7,381 nucleotides of DNA from positions 1-7,381 of the forward strand of contig JAJZVE010000221.1 of NCBI GenBank assembly GCA_021845835.1, read 5' to 3'. Shown here piece by piece: positions 1-7,011 of the stretch. The notes beneath the pieces are model-generated. The model searched no databases, was not told where the DNA came from, and saw only the letters and a program-made list of their open reading frames with translations. Within the stretch, counting starts at the first letter, position 1, and the number at the start of each line of letters is the position of its first letter. The DNA is from Pseudomonadota bacterium. Lineage in GTDB: Bacteria > Pseudomonadota > Alphaproteobacteria > Acetobacterales > Acetobacteraceae. A program made the translations under genes and the position numbers.

Positions 1-450
1 CTGCGCATGAAGGACGAGGACTGGCAGACGGTGCTGGAGGTCGATCTGACCGCGCCGTTCCGCCTCGCCCGTGCGGCGCTCAAGGGCATGCTGCGGCGGC
101 GCGGCGGGCGGATCATCTCGATCGGCTCCATCGTCGGCGCCACCGGCAATCCCGGCCAGGCCAACTACGCCGCGGCCAAGGCCGGTCTCGCCGGCATGAC
201 CAAGGCGCTGGCGCAGGAAGTGGCGAGCCGCGGCATCACCGTGAACCTGATCGCCCCTGGCTTCGTTGCCACCGCGATGACGGATGCGCTGGACGCGGCG
301 CAGCGCGACCGGCTGACCGCTGCGATCCCGCTCGGCCGGCTCGGCCAGCCGGCCGACGTGGCGGCGGCGGCGGTCTATCTGGCCAGCGACGAGGCGGCCT
401 GGGTGACCGGCGCGACGCTGCACGTCAACGGCGGCATGGCGATGCTGTAA
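1..450 (+). CDS. fabG: 3-oxoacyl-[acyl-carrier-protein] reductase FabG (3' part; start lies before the window)
   Basis: Short-chain dehydrogenase/reductase that uses NADPH to reduce 3-oxoacyl-ACP to 3-hydroxyacyl-ACP in fatty acid elongation in the cytoplasm. The frame is open from base 1, and 149 residues remain before the TAA. The catalytic residues are all visible: Ser at fragment residue 43 (IGSIVG), Tyr 56 and Lys 60 (NYAAAKAG). They match E. coli Ser138, Tyr151 and Lys155 at a constant offset of 95, so about 95 residues, including the Rossmann TGxxxGxG dinucleotide loop, lie outside the window. The segment ASRGITVNLIAPGF and the C-terminal HVNGGM ending are typical of FabG rather than of other SDR enzymes. 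The ATG at position 7 is an internal Met (MKDEDW) and not the true start. acpP follows after 154 bp and fabF after that, the classic fab order, which supports FabG over a generic SDR. Confidence 0.96.
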   Translation: MRMKDEDWQTVLEVDLTAPFRLARAALKGMLRRRGGRIISIGSIVGATGNPGQANYAAAKAGLAGMTKALAQEVASRGITVNLIAPGFVATAMTDALDAAQRDRLTAAIPLGRLGQPADVAAAAVYLASDEAAWVTGATLHVNGGMAML

Positions 451-489
451 GGTGGCGATTGGCCCTGTCCCGAAACCGTGCTAAGCGCC

Positions 490-513
490 CGCCCGGCCTC
501 GTCCGGGGCGTTT
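490..513 (+). terminator. possible weak intrinsic terminator or leader hairpin after fabG
   Basis: An imperfect inverted repeat (CGCCCGG at 490-496, CCGGGGCG at 503-510, one bulged G, six-base loop) is followed by only three T residues (511-513). It lies 40 bp after the fabG stop and 95 bp before acpP. It could end part of the fabG transcripts or sit in an acpP leader. The T run is short and the region is GC-rich, so chance is a real alternative. Confidence 0.3.
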
Positions 514-521
514 CGGCAGCG

Positions 522-535
522 GCGCGGTTACGCGC
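522..535 (+). repeat. short perfect inverted repeat in the acpP leader
   Basis: GCGCG at 522-526 and CGCGC at 531-535 are separated by GTTA, giving a 5-bp stem with a 4-base loop about 70 bp before acpP. A second short inverted repeat, CGGG/CCCG around a 7-base centre, lies at 545-559. Such short GC palindromes arise easily by chance here. The only reason to list them is that they sit in the one sizeable gap before a gene that is normally highly expressed. Confidence 0.2.
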
Positions 536-588
536 AGCGGCGATCGGGCGTTACACCCGGATGGACGAGACGTTGAAGCAGGACAGGC

Positions 589-593
589 AGGAG
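589..593 (+). promoter_or_regulatory. acpP ribosome binding site
   Basis: AGGAG lies 11 nt before the acpP ATG at 605. It is preceded by further purine-rich CAGGACAGG repeats (580-587). The spacing is a little long, but no other start codon gives a complete acyl carrier protein, so this site and the ATG at 605 fit together. Confidence 0.6.
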
Positions 594-604
594 CGAACCC
601 TTCC

Positions 605-844
605 ATGAGCGATATTGCCGAGCGCGTGAAGAAGATCGTCGTCGAGCATCTCGGCGTCGAGGAAAGCAAGGTGACGCCGGAAGCGTCGTTCATCGACGAC
701 CTCGGGGCCGACAGCCTCGACACGGTCGAGCTGGTGATGGCGTTCGAGGAGGCGTTCGGGGTGGAAATCCCGGAAGACGCCGCCGAGAAGATCAGCACCG
801 TGCGCGACGCGGTCGAGTACATCGAAAAGCAGAAAGCGGCCTGA
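605..844 (+). CDS. acpP: acyl carrier protein AcpP
   Basis: Small acidic carrier of growing acyl chains in type II fatty acid synthesis. The 79-residue length is normal for the family. Ser37 in the [10 protein letters not shown] motif is the site where 4'-phosphopantetheine is attached, and it begins the acidic recognition helix II (D36, D39, E42) that partner enzymes bind. The N-terminal helix ([17 protein letters not shown]) and the later [23 protein letters not shown] segment are characteristic of the housekeeping ACP. They differ from carrier domains of polyketide or peptide synthases. The gene sits between fabG and fabF, the usual arrangement. The 154-bp gap upstream is the largest in the fab unit, so acpP may have its own promoter there; I could not identify a convincing -35/-10 pair. 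Confidence 0.98.
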   Translation: MSDIAERVKKIVVEHLGVEESKVTPEASFIDDLGADSLDTVELVMAFEEAFGVEIPEDAAEKISTVRDAVEYIEKQKAA

Positions 845-891
845 CCGCACGGCGCAGCGCGCTGACGGAACAGGGCTGGGGCGGGACAGGG

Positions 892-2163
892 ATGGATGCG
901 ATGCGGCGCGTGGTGGTGACTGGCATGGGGATCGTCAGTCCCCTCGGCCTCGGCGTGCGGCGGGTGTGGGATCGGCTTTTGGCGGGCGAATCCGGCATCG
1001 GCGCCATCCAGTCCTTCGACGTGACCGACGTGCCTTGCAAGATCGCCGGCCAGGTGCCGGTTGGCGGCAAGGCGGACGGCCGCTTCGATCCGGCCGAGTG
1101 GATCCCGGCCAAGGACGTGAAGAAGATGGACCGCTTCATCCACTTCGCGATGGCGGCGGCGGCGGAGGCGGTCGCGGATTCCGGCTGGGAACCGAAGACC
1201 GAGGACGATCGCTGCGCCACCGGGGTCATGATCGGCTCCGGCATCGGCGGGCTGCAGTCGATCTACGATGCCTCGATCATGGTGCATGAGGGGCGGGCAC
1301 GGCGGCTGTCGCCGTTCTTCATCCCCTCGCTGCTGATCAATCTTGCCTCCGGCCAGGTGTCGATCCAGCACGGCTTCAAGGGGCCGAACCATGCCGTCGT
1401 GACGGCCTGCGCCACCGGCGTGCATGCGATCGGCGACGCGGCGCGGCTGATTGCGCTCGGCGATGCCGACGTCATGGTCTCCGGCGGTGCCGAGGCGGCG
1501 GTGAACCTGATCGGTGTCGCCGGGTTCTGCGCCAGCCGCGCGCTCTCCGTCAACTTCAACGACACCCCGACGAAGGCCTCGCGTCCCTGGGACAAGGACC
1601 GCGACGGCTTCGTGATGGGCGAGGGCGCCGGCATCGTGGTGCTGGAGGAATATGAACACGCACGCGCGCGCGGCGCCAGGATCTATGCCGAGATCGGCGG
1701 CTACGGCATGTCCGGCGACGCGCACCACATCACCGCGCCCGCCGAGGGGCACGAAGGCGCGTTCCGCGCCATGCGCGCCGCCCTGCGCAGCGGCGGCTTC
1801 GCGCCCGCCGACGTGCAGTACGTGAACGCGCACGGCACCTCCACCCCGGCCGGCGACGATCTGGAGCTGGAGGCGGTGGAGCGGCTGTTCGGCGACGCGG
1901 CGCGGGGTCTGGCGATGTCGTCCACCAAGTCGGCGACCGGGCACCTGCTCGGCGCGGCCGGGGCGGTGGAGGCGATCTTCTCCATCCTCGCGGTGCGCGA
2001 CGGCGTGGCGCCGCCGACGCTCAACCTCGATGCGCCGAGCCGCGAGAGCGTGATCGACCGGGTGCCGCACACGGCCCAGCAGCGGCCGATCAAGGTGGCG
2101 CTGTCCAACAGCTTCGGCTTTGGCGGCACCAACGCCAGCATCCTGTTCAAGCAGGCCGCCTGA
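892..2163 (+). CDS. fabF: 3-oxoacyl-[acyl-carrier-protein] synthase II FabF (KASII)
   Basis: Condensing enzyme that joins malonyl-ACP to an acyl-ACP, with loss of CO2, to extend the chain by two carbons. It has a two-half thiolase fold and 423 residues, close to the usual 410-425. The Cys-His-His triad is intact: Cys173 in VTACATG, His314 in VNAHGTSTPAGD and His351 in KSATGHLLGAAGA, with the supporting Lys346. The C-terminal NSFGFGGTNAS glycine-rich segment is also conserved. A His-His triad separates it from FabH (Cys-His-Asn), and its position next to acpP favours FabF over FabB. Two in-frame starts are close together: ATG 892 (MDAMRRVVV) and ATG 901 (MRRVVV). The second has AGGG 9 nt upstream and better matches the family N-terminus; the first has GGGA 5 nt upstream. 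The choice changes only three residues. The stop overlaps the likely mltG start. Confidence 0.97.
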   Translation: MDAMRRVVVTGMGIVSPLGLGVRRVWDRLLAGESGIGAIQSFDVTDVPCKIAGQVPVGGKADGRFDPAEWIPAKDVKKMDRFIHFAMAAAAEAVADSGWEPKTEDDRCATGVMIGSGIGGLQSIYDASIMVHEGRARRLSPFFIPSLLINLASGQVSIQHGFKGPNHAVVTACATGVHAIGDAARLIALGDADVMVSGGAEAAVNLIGVAGFCASRALSVNFNDTPTKASRPWDKDRDGFVMGEGAGIVVLEEYEHARARGARIYAEIGGYGMSGDAHHITAPAEGHEGAFRAMRAALRSGGFAPADVQYVNAHGTSTPAGDDLELEAVERLFGDAARGLAMSSTKSATGHLLGAAGAVEAIFSILAVRDGVAPPTLNLDAPSRESVIDRVPHTAQQRPIKVALSNSFGFGGTNASILFKQAA

Positions 2164-3140
2164 CGATCCGGCGCCGTCTGCTGCCGCTGCTGGCGCTGCT
2201 GCTGGCCGCATCGGCCGGCGGCGGTGCGTGGCTGGTGCGGCGGGGCCTCGACGCGCCGGGGCCGCTGGATGCGCCGCGCGCCGTGGTGATCCCGCACGGT
2301 CCGCCTTCGCTCGTGGCTGCGGCGCTGGCGGGTGCCGGGGTGATCGCACGGCCGCTGACGTTCCGCCTCGCCGCCGCGCTGACCGCGGCGTTCGGGCCGC
2401 TGCATGCCGGCGAGCTGGCGTTTCCCGCCCATGCCAGCCTGCGCGGCGTGCTTGCCGTGCTGCGCAGCGGCCGGCCGGTCGAGCACCGGCTGACCATCCC
2501 GGAGGGATTGACCGCGGCGCAGATTGCCCGCCTGCTCGACCGCGCCGAGGCGCTGAGCGGCGACACCCCGCTGCCGCCGGAGGGCGCAGTGCTGCCGCAG
2601 ACCTACGCCTATGACTACGGTACGCCGCGCGCGGCACTGCTCGCGCGGGCGGCGGCGGCGATGCGGGCGGCGCTGGCGCGCGCCTGGGCGGACCGCGACC
2701 CTGGCCTGCCGCTGGACGGCCCGGCGCAACTGCTGACGCTGGCGAGCCTGGTGGAGCGCGAGACGGCGCGGCCGGAGGAGCGGGCGCACATCGCCGCGGT
2801 GTTCGTCAATCGCCTGCGCCGCGGCATGCGGCTGCAATCCGACCCGACCGTCGCCTATGCCGCGACCGGCGGCGCGGCGACCGCCGGGCGCGGGCTGACG
2901 CGGGACGAGCTGGTCGCGCCCAACCCGTACAACACCTATCGCATCTCCGGCCTGCCGCCGGGGCCGATCGACAGCCCCGGCGTCGCGTCGCTGGAGGCGG
3001 CGGCGCGGCCGGCGCACAGCGACGATCTCTATTTCGTTGCCGACGGCAGCGGCGGCCACGCCTTCGCGCGCACGCTGGAGCAGCACGCCCGCAACGTCGC
3101 CCGCTGGCGGGCGAACGAGGCGCACGGGCTGGAGCGGTGA
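2160..3140 (+). CDS. mltG: endolytic murein transglycosylase MltG (YceG-like)
   Basis: Inner-membrane lytic transglycosylase that cuts glycan strands of nascent peptidoglycan internally and is thought to set strand length. Numbering uses a CTG start at 2160 (326 residues). Residues 4-6 are RRR, followed by a hydrophobic stretch at about 7-26 that looks like a membrane anchor. A LysM-like region follows, with the PEGLTAAQIARLL segment typical of the family. The YceG catalytic part carries Glu199 in ASLVERET, matching E. coli Glu218, then FVNRLRRGMRLQSDPTVAYA, NPYNTYRISGLPPGPI and YFVADGSGGHAF. No ATG lies in frame upstream. GTG at 2235 would give 301 residues but remove nearly all of the anchor. 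CTG 2160 overlaps the fabF TGA (CTGA) and has AAGCAGG 4 nt upstream, so I favour it. E. coli has pabC between fabF and mltG; here they are adjacent. The family is secure; the start is not. Confidence 0.93.
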   Translation: MTIRRRLLPLLALLLAASAGGGAWLVRRGLDAPGPLDAPRAVVIPHGPPSLVAAALAGAGVIARPLTFRLAAALTAAFGPLHAGELAFPAHASLRGVLAVLRSGRPVEHRLTIPEGLTAAQIARLLDRAEALSGDTPLPPEGAVLPQTYAYDYGTPRAALLARAAAAMRAALARAWADRDPGLPLDGPAQLLTLASLVERETARPEERAHIAAVFVNRLRRGMRLQSDPTVAYAATGGAATAGRGLTRDELVAPNPYNTYRISGLPPGPIDSPGVASLEAAARPAHSDDLYFVADGSGGHAFARTLEQHARNVARWRANEAHGLER

Positions 3141-3145
3141 GGCGT

Positions 3146-3165
3146 CGGCCGCCGCAGCGGGGCCG
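3146..3165. terminator. GC-rich hairpin between convergent mltG and ppx; possible shared terminator
   Basis: The 25-bp gap between the two stop codons holds an inverted repeat: CGGCC (3146-3150) pairs with GGCCG (3161-3165), and CCG (3152-3154) pairs with CGG (3158-3160) around a CAG loop, with one bulged G. It ends right at the ppx stop codon. A symmetrical position between tail-to-tail genes fits a bidirectional terminator. Neither strand has a T run after it, so classic intrinsic termination is not shown. Confidence 0.35.
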
Positions 3166-4641
3166 TCAGCTCGCCACGTCCGTCCGCGCCGCGACGCCGA
3201 GCGCCTGCGCCAGCCGGTCCAGCCGCCGCGTCACGCTCTCGCCGGCGAACACGCCGCTGCCCGGCCGCAGCCGCAGCGCCAGCGCCCCGTTCACATCGAG
3301 CCGCGTCGCCGCCAGCAGGACCGGCGTGCCGGCGGACAGCGTGTAGGCGAGGCGCAGCGCGCAGCCCAGCACCGTCGCCCGCTGCACCGCCTCCGGCGGC
3401 AGCAGGCCGCGGGCGAGCGCCAGGAAGGGCGCGTCCGGCTCGGCGTCGTAGCGCAGCGCCAGCGTCAGCCCGATGAAGGCGCGCGCCGGGTGGTCCATGC
3501 CGATGCCGGGCTGGCGCAGGATGCGCAGGAACGCCTGCTCGGCGCGGTAGTCGGGATGGTCGTGGCTGCCGGTATCGCTCATCCAGCACGCTGCCGCGCG
3601 CAGCCGGCGCCACGGTGCAGCTTCCGTGGGGAACAGCGGATCGGTCCAGGCCAGCAGCGCCGGCGGCAGTGCCGCGTCGCGGCCGTAGATGCGCGCCATC
3701 TCCCGCGCCGCCGCCAGCAGCGGGTCCTCGGCGCCCGCGGCGGGCGGCACATGCGCCATGTACCAGCCCTCGCGCAGCCCGGTGGCGCTGAACACCACGC
3801 GCCGTGCCCCGGTCGCCCGCAACACCCGGCGCAGCACCACGGCGGCATACGGCATGTCGTCCAGCCGCCGCCGCGGCGCCCCCGGCATGCGTTCCAGCGC
3901 GCGGCGCGAGGCGGCGGCGATCATGCCGGTAAGCTCGCGCATCTCCTCGCGGCTCACCGTGTAATGGTGGATCATGTTGAGCGGGTAGCCGGTCTGGGCG
4001 ATGTGCATCCGCGCCAGCGCCCGCCAGGTGCCGCCGACAACGTAGAGGTCCTGTCCCGCGCCCTCGCCGAGCCAGCCGACCTCGGCCAGGTCCGCCTCGG
4101 CGATGGCACGGGCGCGCACGATGTCGCCGCCGGCGCGCTCGGCCAGCCGGATCACGCCGAGCCGCAGCGTCCGCGCCTGCCGCCAGCCGCCTTCTGCCAG
4201 CCGCACCACTTCCACCGAGCCGCCGCCGATGTCGGCCAGCACGCCCTCCGCCTCCGGGATGCCGCACAGCACGCCGCGGGCGGAGAACTCGGCTTCCTCC
4301 GGGCCGGAGAGGATGCGGATCGGCACGCCCGGCATGCGCGCCTGCAGGGCGGCGACGAACTGCGGGCCGTTGGCGGCGTCGCGCACCGCCGCCGTGCCCA
4401 GCACCTCGAACGGGTCGGCGCGCATGGCGCGGACAATGGTGTGGTAGCGGTTCATCACCGTCAGCGCCTGCTGCACGGCCTCGGGGTTGAGCTGCCCGGT
4501 GTCCTGCAGGCCGCGGCCCAGCCGCAGCACCGCTTTCTCGTTGAAGATGGCGGTCGGGTTGGGCCCGCGCCCCTCGAACACCACGAGGCGCACGGAGTTG
4601 GAGCCGAGATCGACAACGGCGGAGCGGGGCGCGACGGGCAT
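3166..4641 (-). CDS. ppx: exopolyphosphatase, Ppx/GppA family
   Basis: Releases phosphate from the ends of polyphosphate; some family members also hydrolyse pppGpp, and the sequence alone does not separate the two. The protein has 491 residues. The N-terminal ASKHA-type phosphatase domain shows the phosphate-1 motif VVDLGSNSVRLVVFE (residues 9-23), GTAAVRDAANG (82-92), SGPEEAEF with the acidic pair Glu115/Glu116 near the expected catalytic glutamate (112-119), and phosphate-2 motif DIGGGSVEV (137-145). A C-terminal helical HD-like domain follows, with SDTGSHDHPDYRAEQ and GMDHPARAFIGL, as in alphaproteobacterial Ppx proteins and close to the length of E. coli Ppx. The ATG at 4641 gives a start directly before the first motif, with AGGA 6 nt upstream (4648-4651). 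A longer reading frame upstream runs through ppk and is rejected. The ppk stop and this start are 2 nt apart (TGAGCATG), suggesting coupled translation of the polyphosphate-making and -degrading enzymes. Confidence 0.95.
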   Translation of the reverse strand: MPVAPRSAVVDLGSNSVRLVVFEGRGPNPTAIFNEKAVLRLGRGLQDTGQLNPEAVQQALTVMNRYHTIVRAMRADPFEVLGTAAVRDAANGPQFVAALQARMPGVPIRILSGPEEAEFSARGVLCGIPEAEGVLADIGGGSVEVVRLAEGGWRQARTLRLGVIRLAERAGGDIVRARAIAEADLAEVGWLGEGAGQDLYVVGGTWRALARMHIAQTGYPLNMIHHYTVSREEMRELTGMIAAASRRALERMPGAPRRRLDDMPYAAVVLRRVLRATGARRVVFSATGLREGWYMAHVPPAAGAEDPLLAAAREMARIYGRDAALPPALLAWTDPLFPTEAAPWRRLRAAACWMSDTGSHDHPDYRAEQAFLRILRQPGIGMDHPARAFIGLTLALRYDAEPDAPFLALARGLLPPEAVQRATVLGCALRLAYTLSAGTPVLLAATRLDVNGALALRLRPGSGVFAGESVTRRLDRLAQALGVAARTDVAS

Positions 4642-4643
4642 GC

Positions 4644-6857
4644 TCAGTCCTGCTGCACGCGGTCCGGCCGGCGCGCGTGCGGCAGTCCGGTCGCCGCCAC
4701 CAGCGGGCCATGCAGCGCCGAGCCGCGGCCGGACAGCGACGGGTTGGTCATGAAGTAGTCGTGCGCCGACACGCGCGCCTTGCCCAGCCCCGGCGCCACC
4801 CGCCGCCAGGCGCCATCGGCGTGCAGCTCCCACGACTGCATCGTGTCCTTGAGGTTCACGATCATGATCTGATCGAGCACCTGGGCATGCACGGTGGGGT
4901 TGTGGATCGGCACCAGCGTCTCCACCCGCCATTCCATGTTGCGCGCCATCCAGTCGGCCGAGCTGATGAACACCTGCGCGTGCCGGCTGGGCAGTTTGTG
5001 GCCGTTGCCGAACGCGCAGATGCGGCTGTGCTCCAGGAAGCGGCCCACGATCGACTTCACCCTGATGTTCTCCGACAGGCCAGGAACGCCCGGACGCAGG
5101 CAGCAGATGCCGCGCACCACCGCCATGGTTTTCACGCCGGCGCGCGACGCCGCGTACAGCCGGTCGATCAGCCCCTCATCGACCAGCGAATTGAGCTTGA
5201 GCCAGATGGTCGCCGGCCTGCCGGCGCGGGCGCATTCGATTTCCCGGTCGATCAGTTCGTAAAGCCGCGTGCGCGTGGTGAGCGGGCTGAACGCCAGCGC
5301 CTCCATGCGCGGCGGCCGGGCATAGCCGGTCATGTAATTGAACAGCCGCGCGGCATCGCGCGTCAGTTCCGGTTCGGTGGTGAAGAAGCTGAGGTCGGTA
5401 TAGCTGCGCGCGGTGATCGGATGGTAGTTGCCGGTGCCGAAATGCGCGTAGGAGCGCAATCCCGCGCCCTCGCGCCGCACCACCAGCGACAGCTTGGCGT
5501 GCGTCTTGAGTTCGGTGAAGCCGAACACGACCTGCACACCCGCCGCCTCCAGCGTGCGGGCGAGGCGGATATTGGCCTCCTCGTCGAAGCGGGCGCGCAG
5601 TTCGACCATCGCGGTCACCGACTTGCCGGCCTCCGCCGCCTCGATCAGCGCCTTCACGATCGGGCTGTCGCGGCTGGTGCGATAGAGCGTCTGCTTCACC
5701 GCCACCACGTTCGCATCGCGCGCCGCCTGGCGCAGGAACTGCACCACCACGTCGAAGCTCTCGAACGGGTGGTGGACGATGATGTCCTTGGCGCGGATGG
5801 CGGCGAAGCAGTCGCCGCCGAAATCGCGGATGCGCTCGGGGAAGCGCGGCGTGTAGGGCGGGAACAGCAAATCCGGCCGGTCATCGACGATCAGCCGCGT
5901 CAGGTCGGCCAGCCCAAGCAGTCCGTCCAGCTCGAACACCGATTGCGCGGTCGCGTCCAGCTCGTCGGCCACCAGTTCCTGCAGGTCATCCGGCATGCCG
6001 GCGTTGACGGTCAGGTGGATCGCGACGCCGCGGCGGCGGCGCTTCAGCGCGCTTTCGTAGGAGCGCACGAGGTCCTCGGCTTCTTCCTCGAACTCCACGT
6101 CGGTGTCGCGGATCAGGCGGAACATGCCCTGGCCGAGCCGCTCGAAGCCCGGGAACAGCCGGTCGAGGAACAGTCCGACCAGATGTTCCAGCAGCACGAA
6201 GCGGATGCCGCCCGCTGCGCCGTCCGCGGCCGGGGGCAGGCGGATGAAGCGTTCCACCTGCGCCGGCAGCGGGATCAGCGCGCGCATGAAATGCCCGTCC
6301 TCCTCGCGCAGCAGCCGCAGCGCCATGACGAGGCCCATGTTCGGGATGAACGGGAACGGGTGCGCGGGGTCGATGGCCAGCGGGGTCAGCACCGGGAACA
6401 CCCGTTCCATGAACCAGGCGTCGAGCCACACGCGGTCCTGCGCCGACAGCTCGGCCGGTTCGGCGACCTGGATGCCGGCGTCGGCCAGCTTCGCGCGCAG
6501 TTCATGCCAGACGCGCTGCTGCTCGCCGAGCAGTTGGCGCGCCCGCGCCTCCACCTCGGCGAGCTGCTGGGCGGGGGTGCGGCCGTCTGGGGCGGCGGTG
6601 GTAACCCCCGCTTTCGCCTGCCCGACCAGGCCGGCGACGCGCACCGAATAGAACTCGTCGAGGTTGCTGGCGCTGATCGAGAGGAAGCGCAGCCGCTCCA
6701 GCAGCGGATGGCCTTCGTTCTCGGCCTCCTCGACCACGCGGTGGTTGAAGTCGAGCCAGGACAGCTCGCGGTTGATGAAGCGCGCCGGGTCGTCGGGGGC
6801 GAGGACGGGCGGCGGTGCGGCGGGCGGCGGGCGCTCGATCGTCAGGGTGTCGGCCAT
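4644..6857 (-). CDS. ppk: polyphosphate kinase 1 (PPK1)
   Basis: Transfers the gamma-phosphate of ATP onto a growing polyphosphate chain, reversibly, through a phosphohistidine intermediate. The 737 residues fit the family (E. coli about 690). After a proline-rich leader (residues 10-17) come the N-terminal domain signature [12 protein letters not shown] (27-38) and [14 protein letters not shown], the head domain, and the two phospholipase D-like catalytic domains. His453 in [10 protein letters not shown] corresponds to the autophosphorylated His435 of E. coli, and His610 in [11 protein letters not shown] to the second essential His592. [35 protein letters not shown] and [17 protein letters not shown] are also conserved. 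This is the PPK1 fold, unrelated to PPK2. The ATG at 6857 (MADTLTIE) has GGAGG 8 nt upstream. An in-frame ATG at 6941 would add 28 arginine-rich residues and lacks a ribosome binding site. The gene follows hda and is followed by ppx on the same strand. Confidence 0.98.
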   Translation of the reverse strand: MADTLTIERPPPAAPPPVLAPDDPARFINRELSWLDFNHRVVEEAENEGHPLLERLRFLSISASNLDEFYSVRVAGLVGQAKAGVTTAAPDGRTPAQQLAEVEARARQLLGEQQRVWHELRAKLADAGIQVAEPAELSAQDRVWLDAWFMERVFPVLTPLAIDPAHPFPFIPNMGLVMALRLLREEDGHFMRALIPLPAQVERFIRLPPAADGAAGGIRFVLLEHLVGLFLDRLFPGFERLGQGMFRLIRDTDVEFEEEAEDLVRSYESALKRRRRGVAIHLTVNAGMPDDLQELVADELDATAQSVFELDGLLGLADLTRLIVDDRPDLLFPPYTPRFPERIRDFGGDCFAAIRAKDIIVHHPFESFDVVVQFLRQAARDANVVAVKQTLYRTSRDSPIVKALIEAAEAGKSVTAMVELRARFDEEANIRLARTLEAAGVQVVFGFTELKTHAKLSLVVRREGAGLRSYAHFGTGNYHPITARSYTDLSFFTTEPELTRDAARLFNYMTGYARPPRMEALAFSPLTTRTRLYELIDREIECARAGRPATIWLKLNSLVDEGLIDRLYAASRAGVKTMAVVRGICCLRPGVPGLSENIRVKSIVGRFLEHSRICAFGNGHKLPSRHAQVFISSADWMARNMEWRVETLVPIHNPTVHAQVLDQIMIVNLKDTMQSWELHADGAWRRVAPGLGKARVSAHDYFMTNPSLSGRGSALHGPLVAATGLPHARRPDRVQQD
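4648..4653 (-). promoter_or_regulatory. ppx ribosome binding site inside the end of ppk
   Basis: Read on the minus strand, GCAGGA lies within the last codons of ppk, six bases before the ppx ATG. This supports the ATG at 4641 and means ribosomes ending ppk terminate on top of the ppx start. Confidence 0.6.
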
Positions 6858-6865
6858 CGTCTCAT

Positions 6866-6870
6866 CCTCC
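6866..6870 (-). promoter_or_regulatory. ppk ribosome binding site
   Basis: On the minus strand a full GGAGG lies 8 nt before the ATG at 6857. It is the clearest Shine-Dalgarno match in the window and decides the start in favour of MADTLTIE over the upstream in-frame ATG at 6941. Confidence 0.75.
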
Positions 6871-7011
6871 GGTCGGCCGGACGCCGCCGCGGCGCCGCGC
6901 GGGCGGGAGTGGCGCGTGCGGATCGGGCGCAACGCAGTCATGCGGCAGAACAGGGCATGGTCGCGGCGAGAGTGCCACGCCGCGCGGGCGGCGCCAACCG
7001 CGGGCGGCGGC
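6871..7011 (-). other. hda-ppk intergenic region
   Basis: This is non-coding sequence between the hda stop and the ppk ribosome binding site. Next to the hda stop it contains a 10-bp direct repeat, CGCGGGCGGC on the plus strand, at 6983-6992 and 6999-7008, separated by 6 bp. On the minus strand the same region can fold into an interrupted GCCG..CGCG/CGCGCGGC hairpin, a possible hda terminator without a T run. I see no reliable -35/-10 promoter or Pho box. A ppk promoter may be here, since the gap is much larger than the ppk-ppx junction, but the sequence does not prove it. Confidence 0.3.

Noticed and set aside
459..485. TTGGCC and TGCTAA as a -35/-10 pair for acpP
   Set aside because: The spacer is only 14-15 bp and both boxes match poorly, so I do not call a promoter.
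481..2637. 718-codon open frame on the minus strand, antisense to acpP, fabF and the start of mltG
   Set aside because: It is rich in Arg, Ala, His and Pro with no recognisable domain and lies opposite three confidently identified genes. Long antisense frames are expected at this GC content, where stop codons are scarce.
3037..4758. 573-codon open frame on the plus strand opposite ppx
   Set aside because: It overlaps the ends of mltG and ppk and has Arg/Pro/Gln-rich low-complexity translation. ppx on the other strand carries clear Ppx/GppA motifs.
4642..4932. N-terminal extension of ppx by 97 residues into ppk
   Set aside because: The extra residues are an out-of-frame reading of conserved PPK1 sequence. 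The ATG at 4641 has a ribosome binding site and places the first Ppx motif at the normal distance from the start.
6858..6941. N-terminal extension of PPK1 by 28 residues from the ATG at 6941
   Set aside because: The segment is Arg-rich and not like PPK1, and there is no Shine-Dalgarno before it. GGAGG lies 8 nt before the ATG at 6857.
6960..6977. Possible sigma-54 promoter before ppk (TGGCAC with GG-N10-GC on the minus strand)
   Set aside because: The -24 half looks good, but the -12 half lacks TTGC, and GG-N10-GC is common by chance in sequence this GC-rich.
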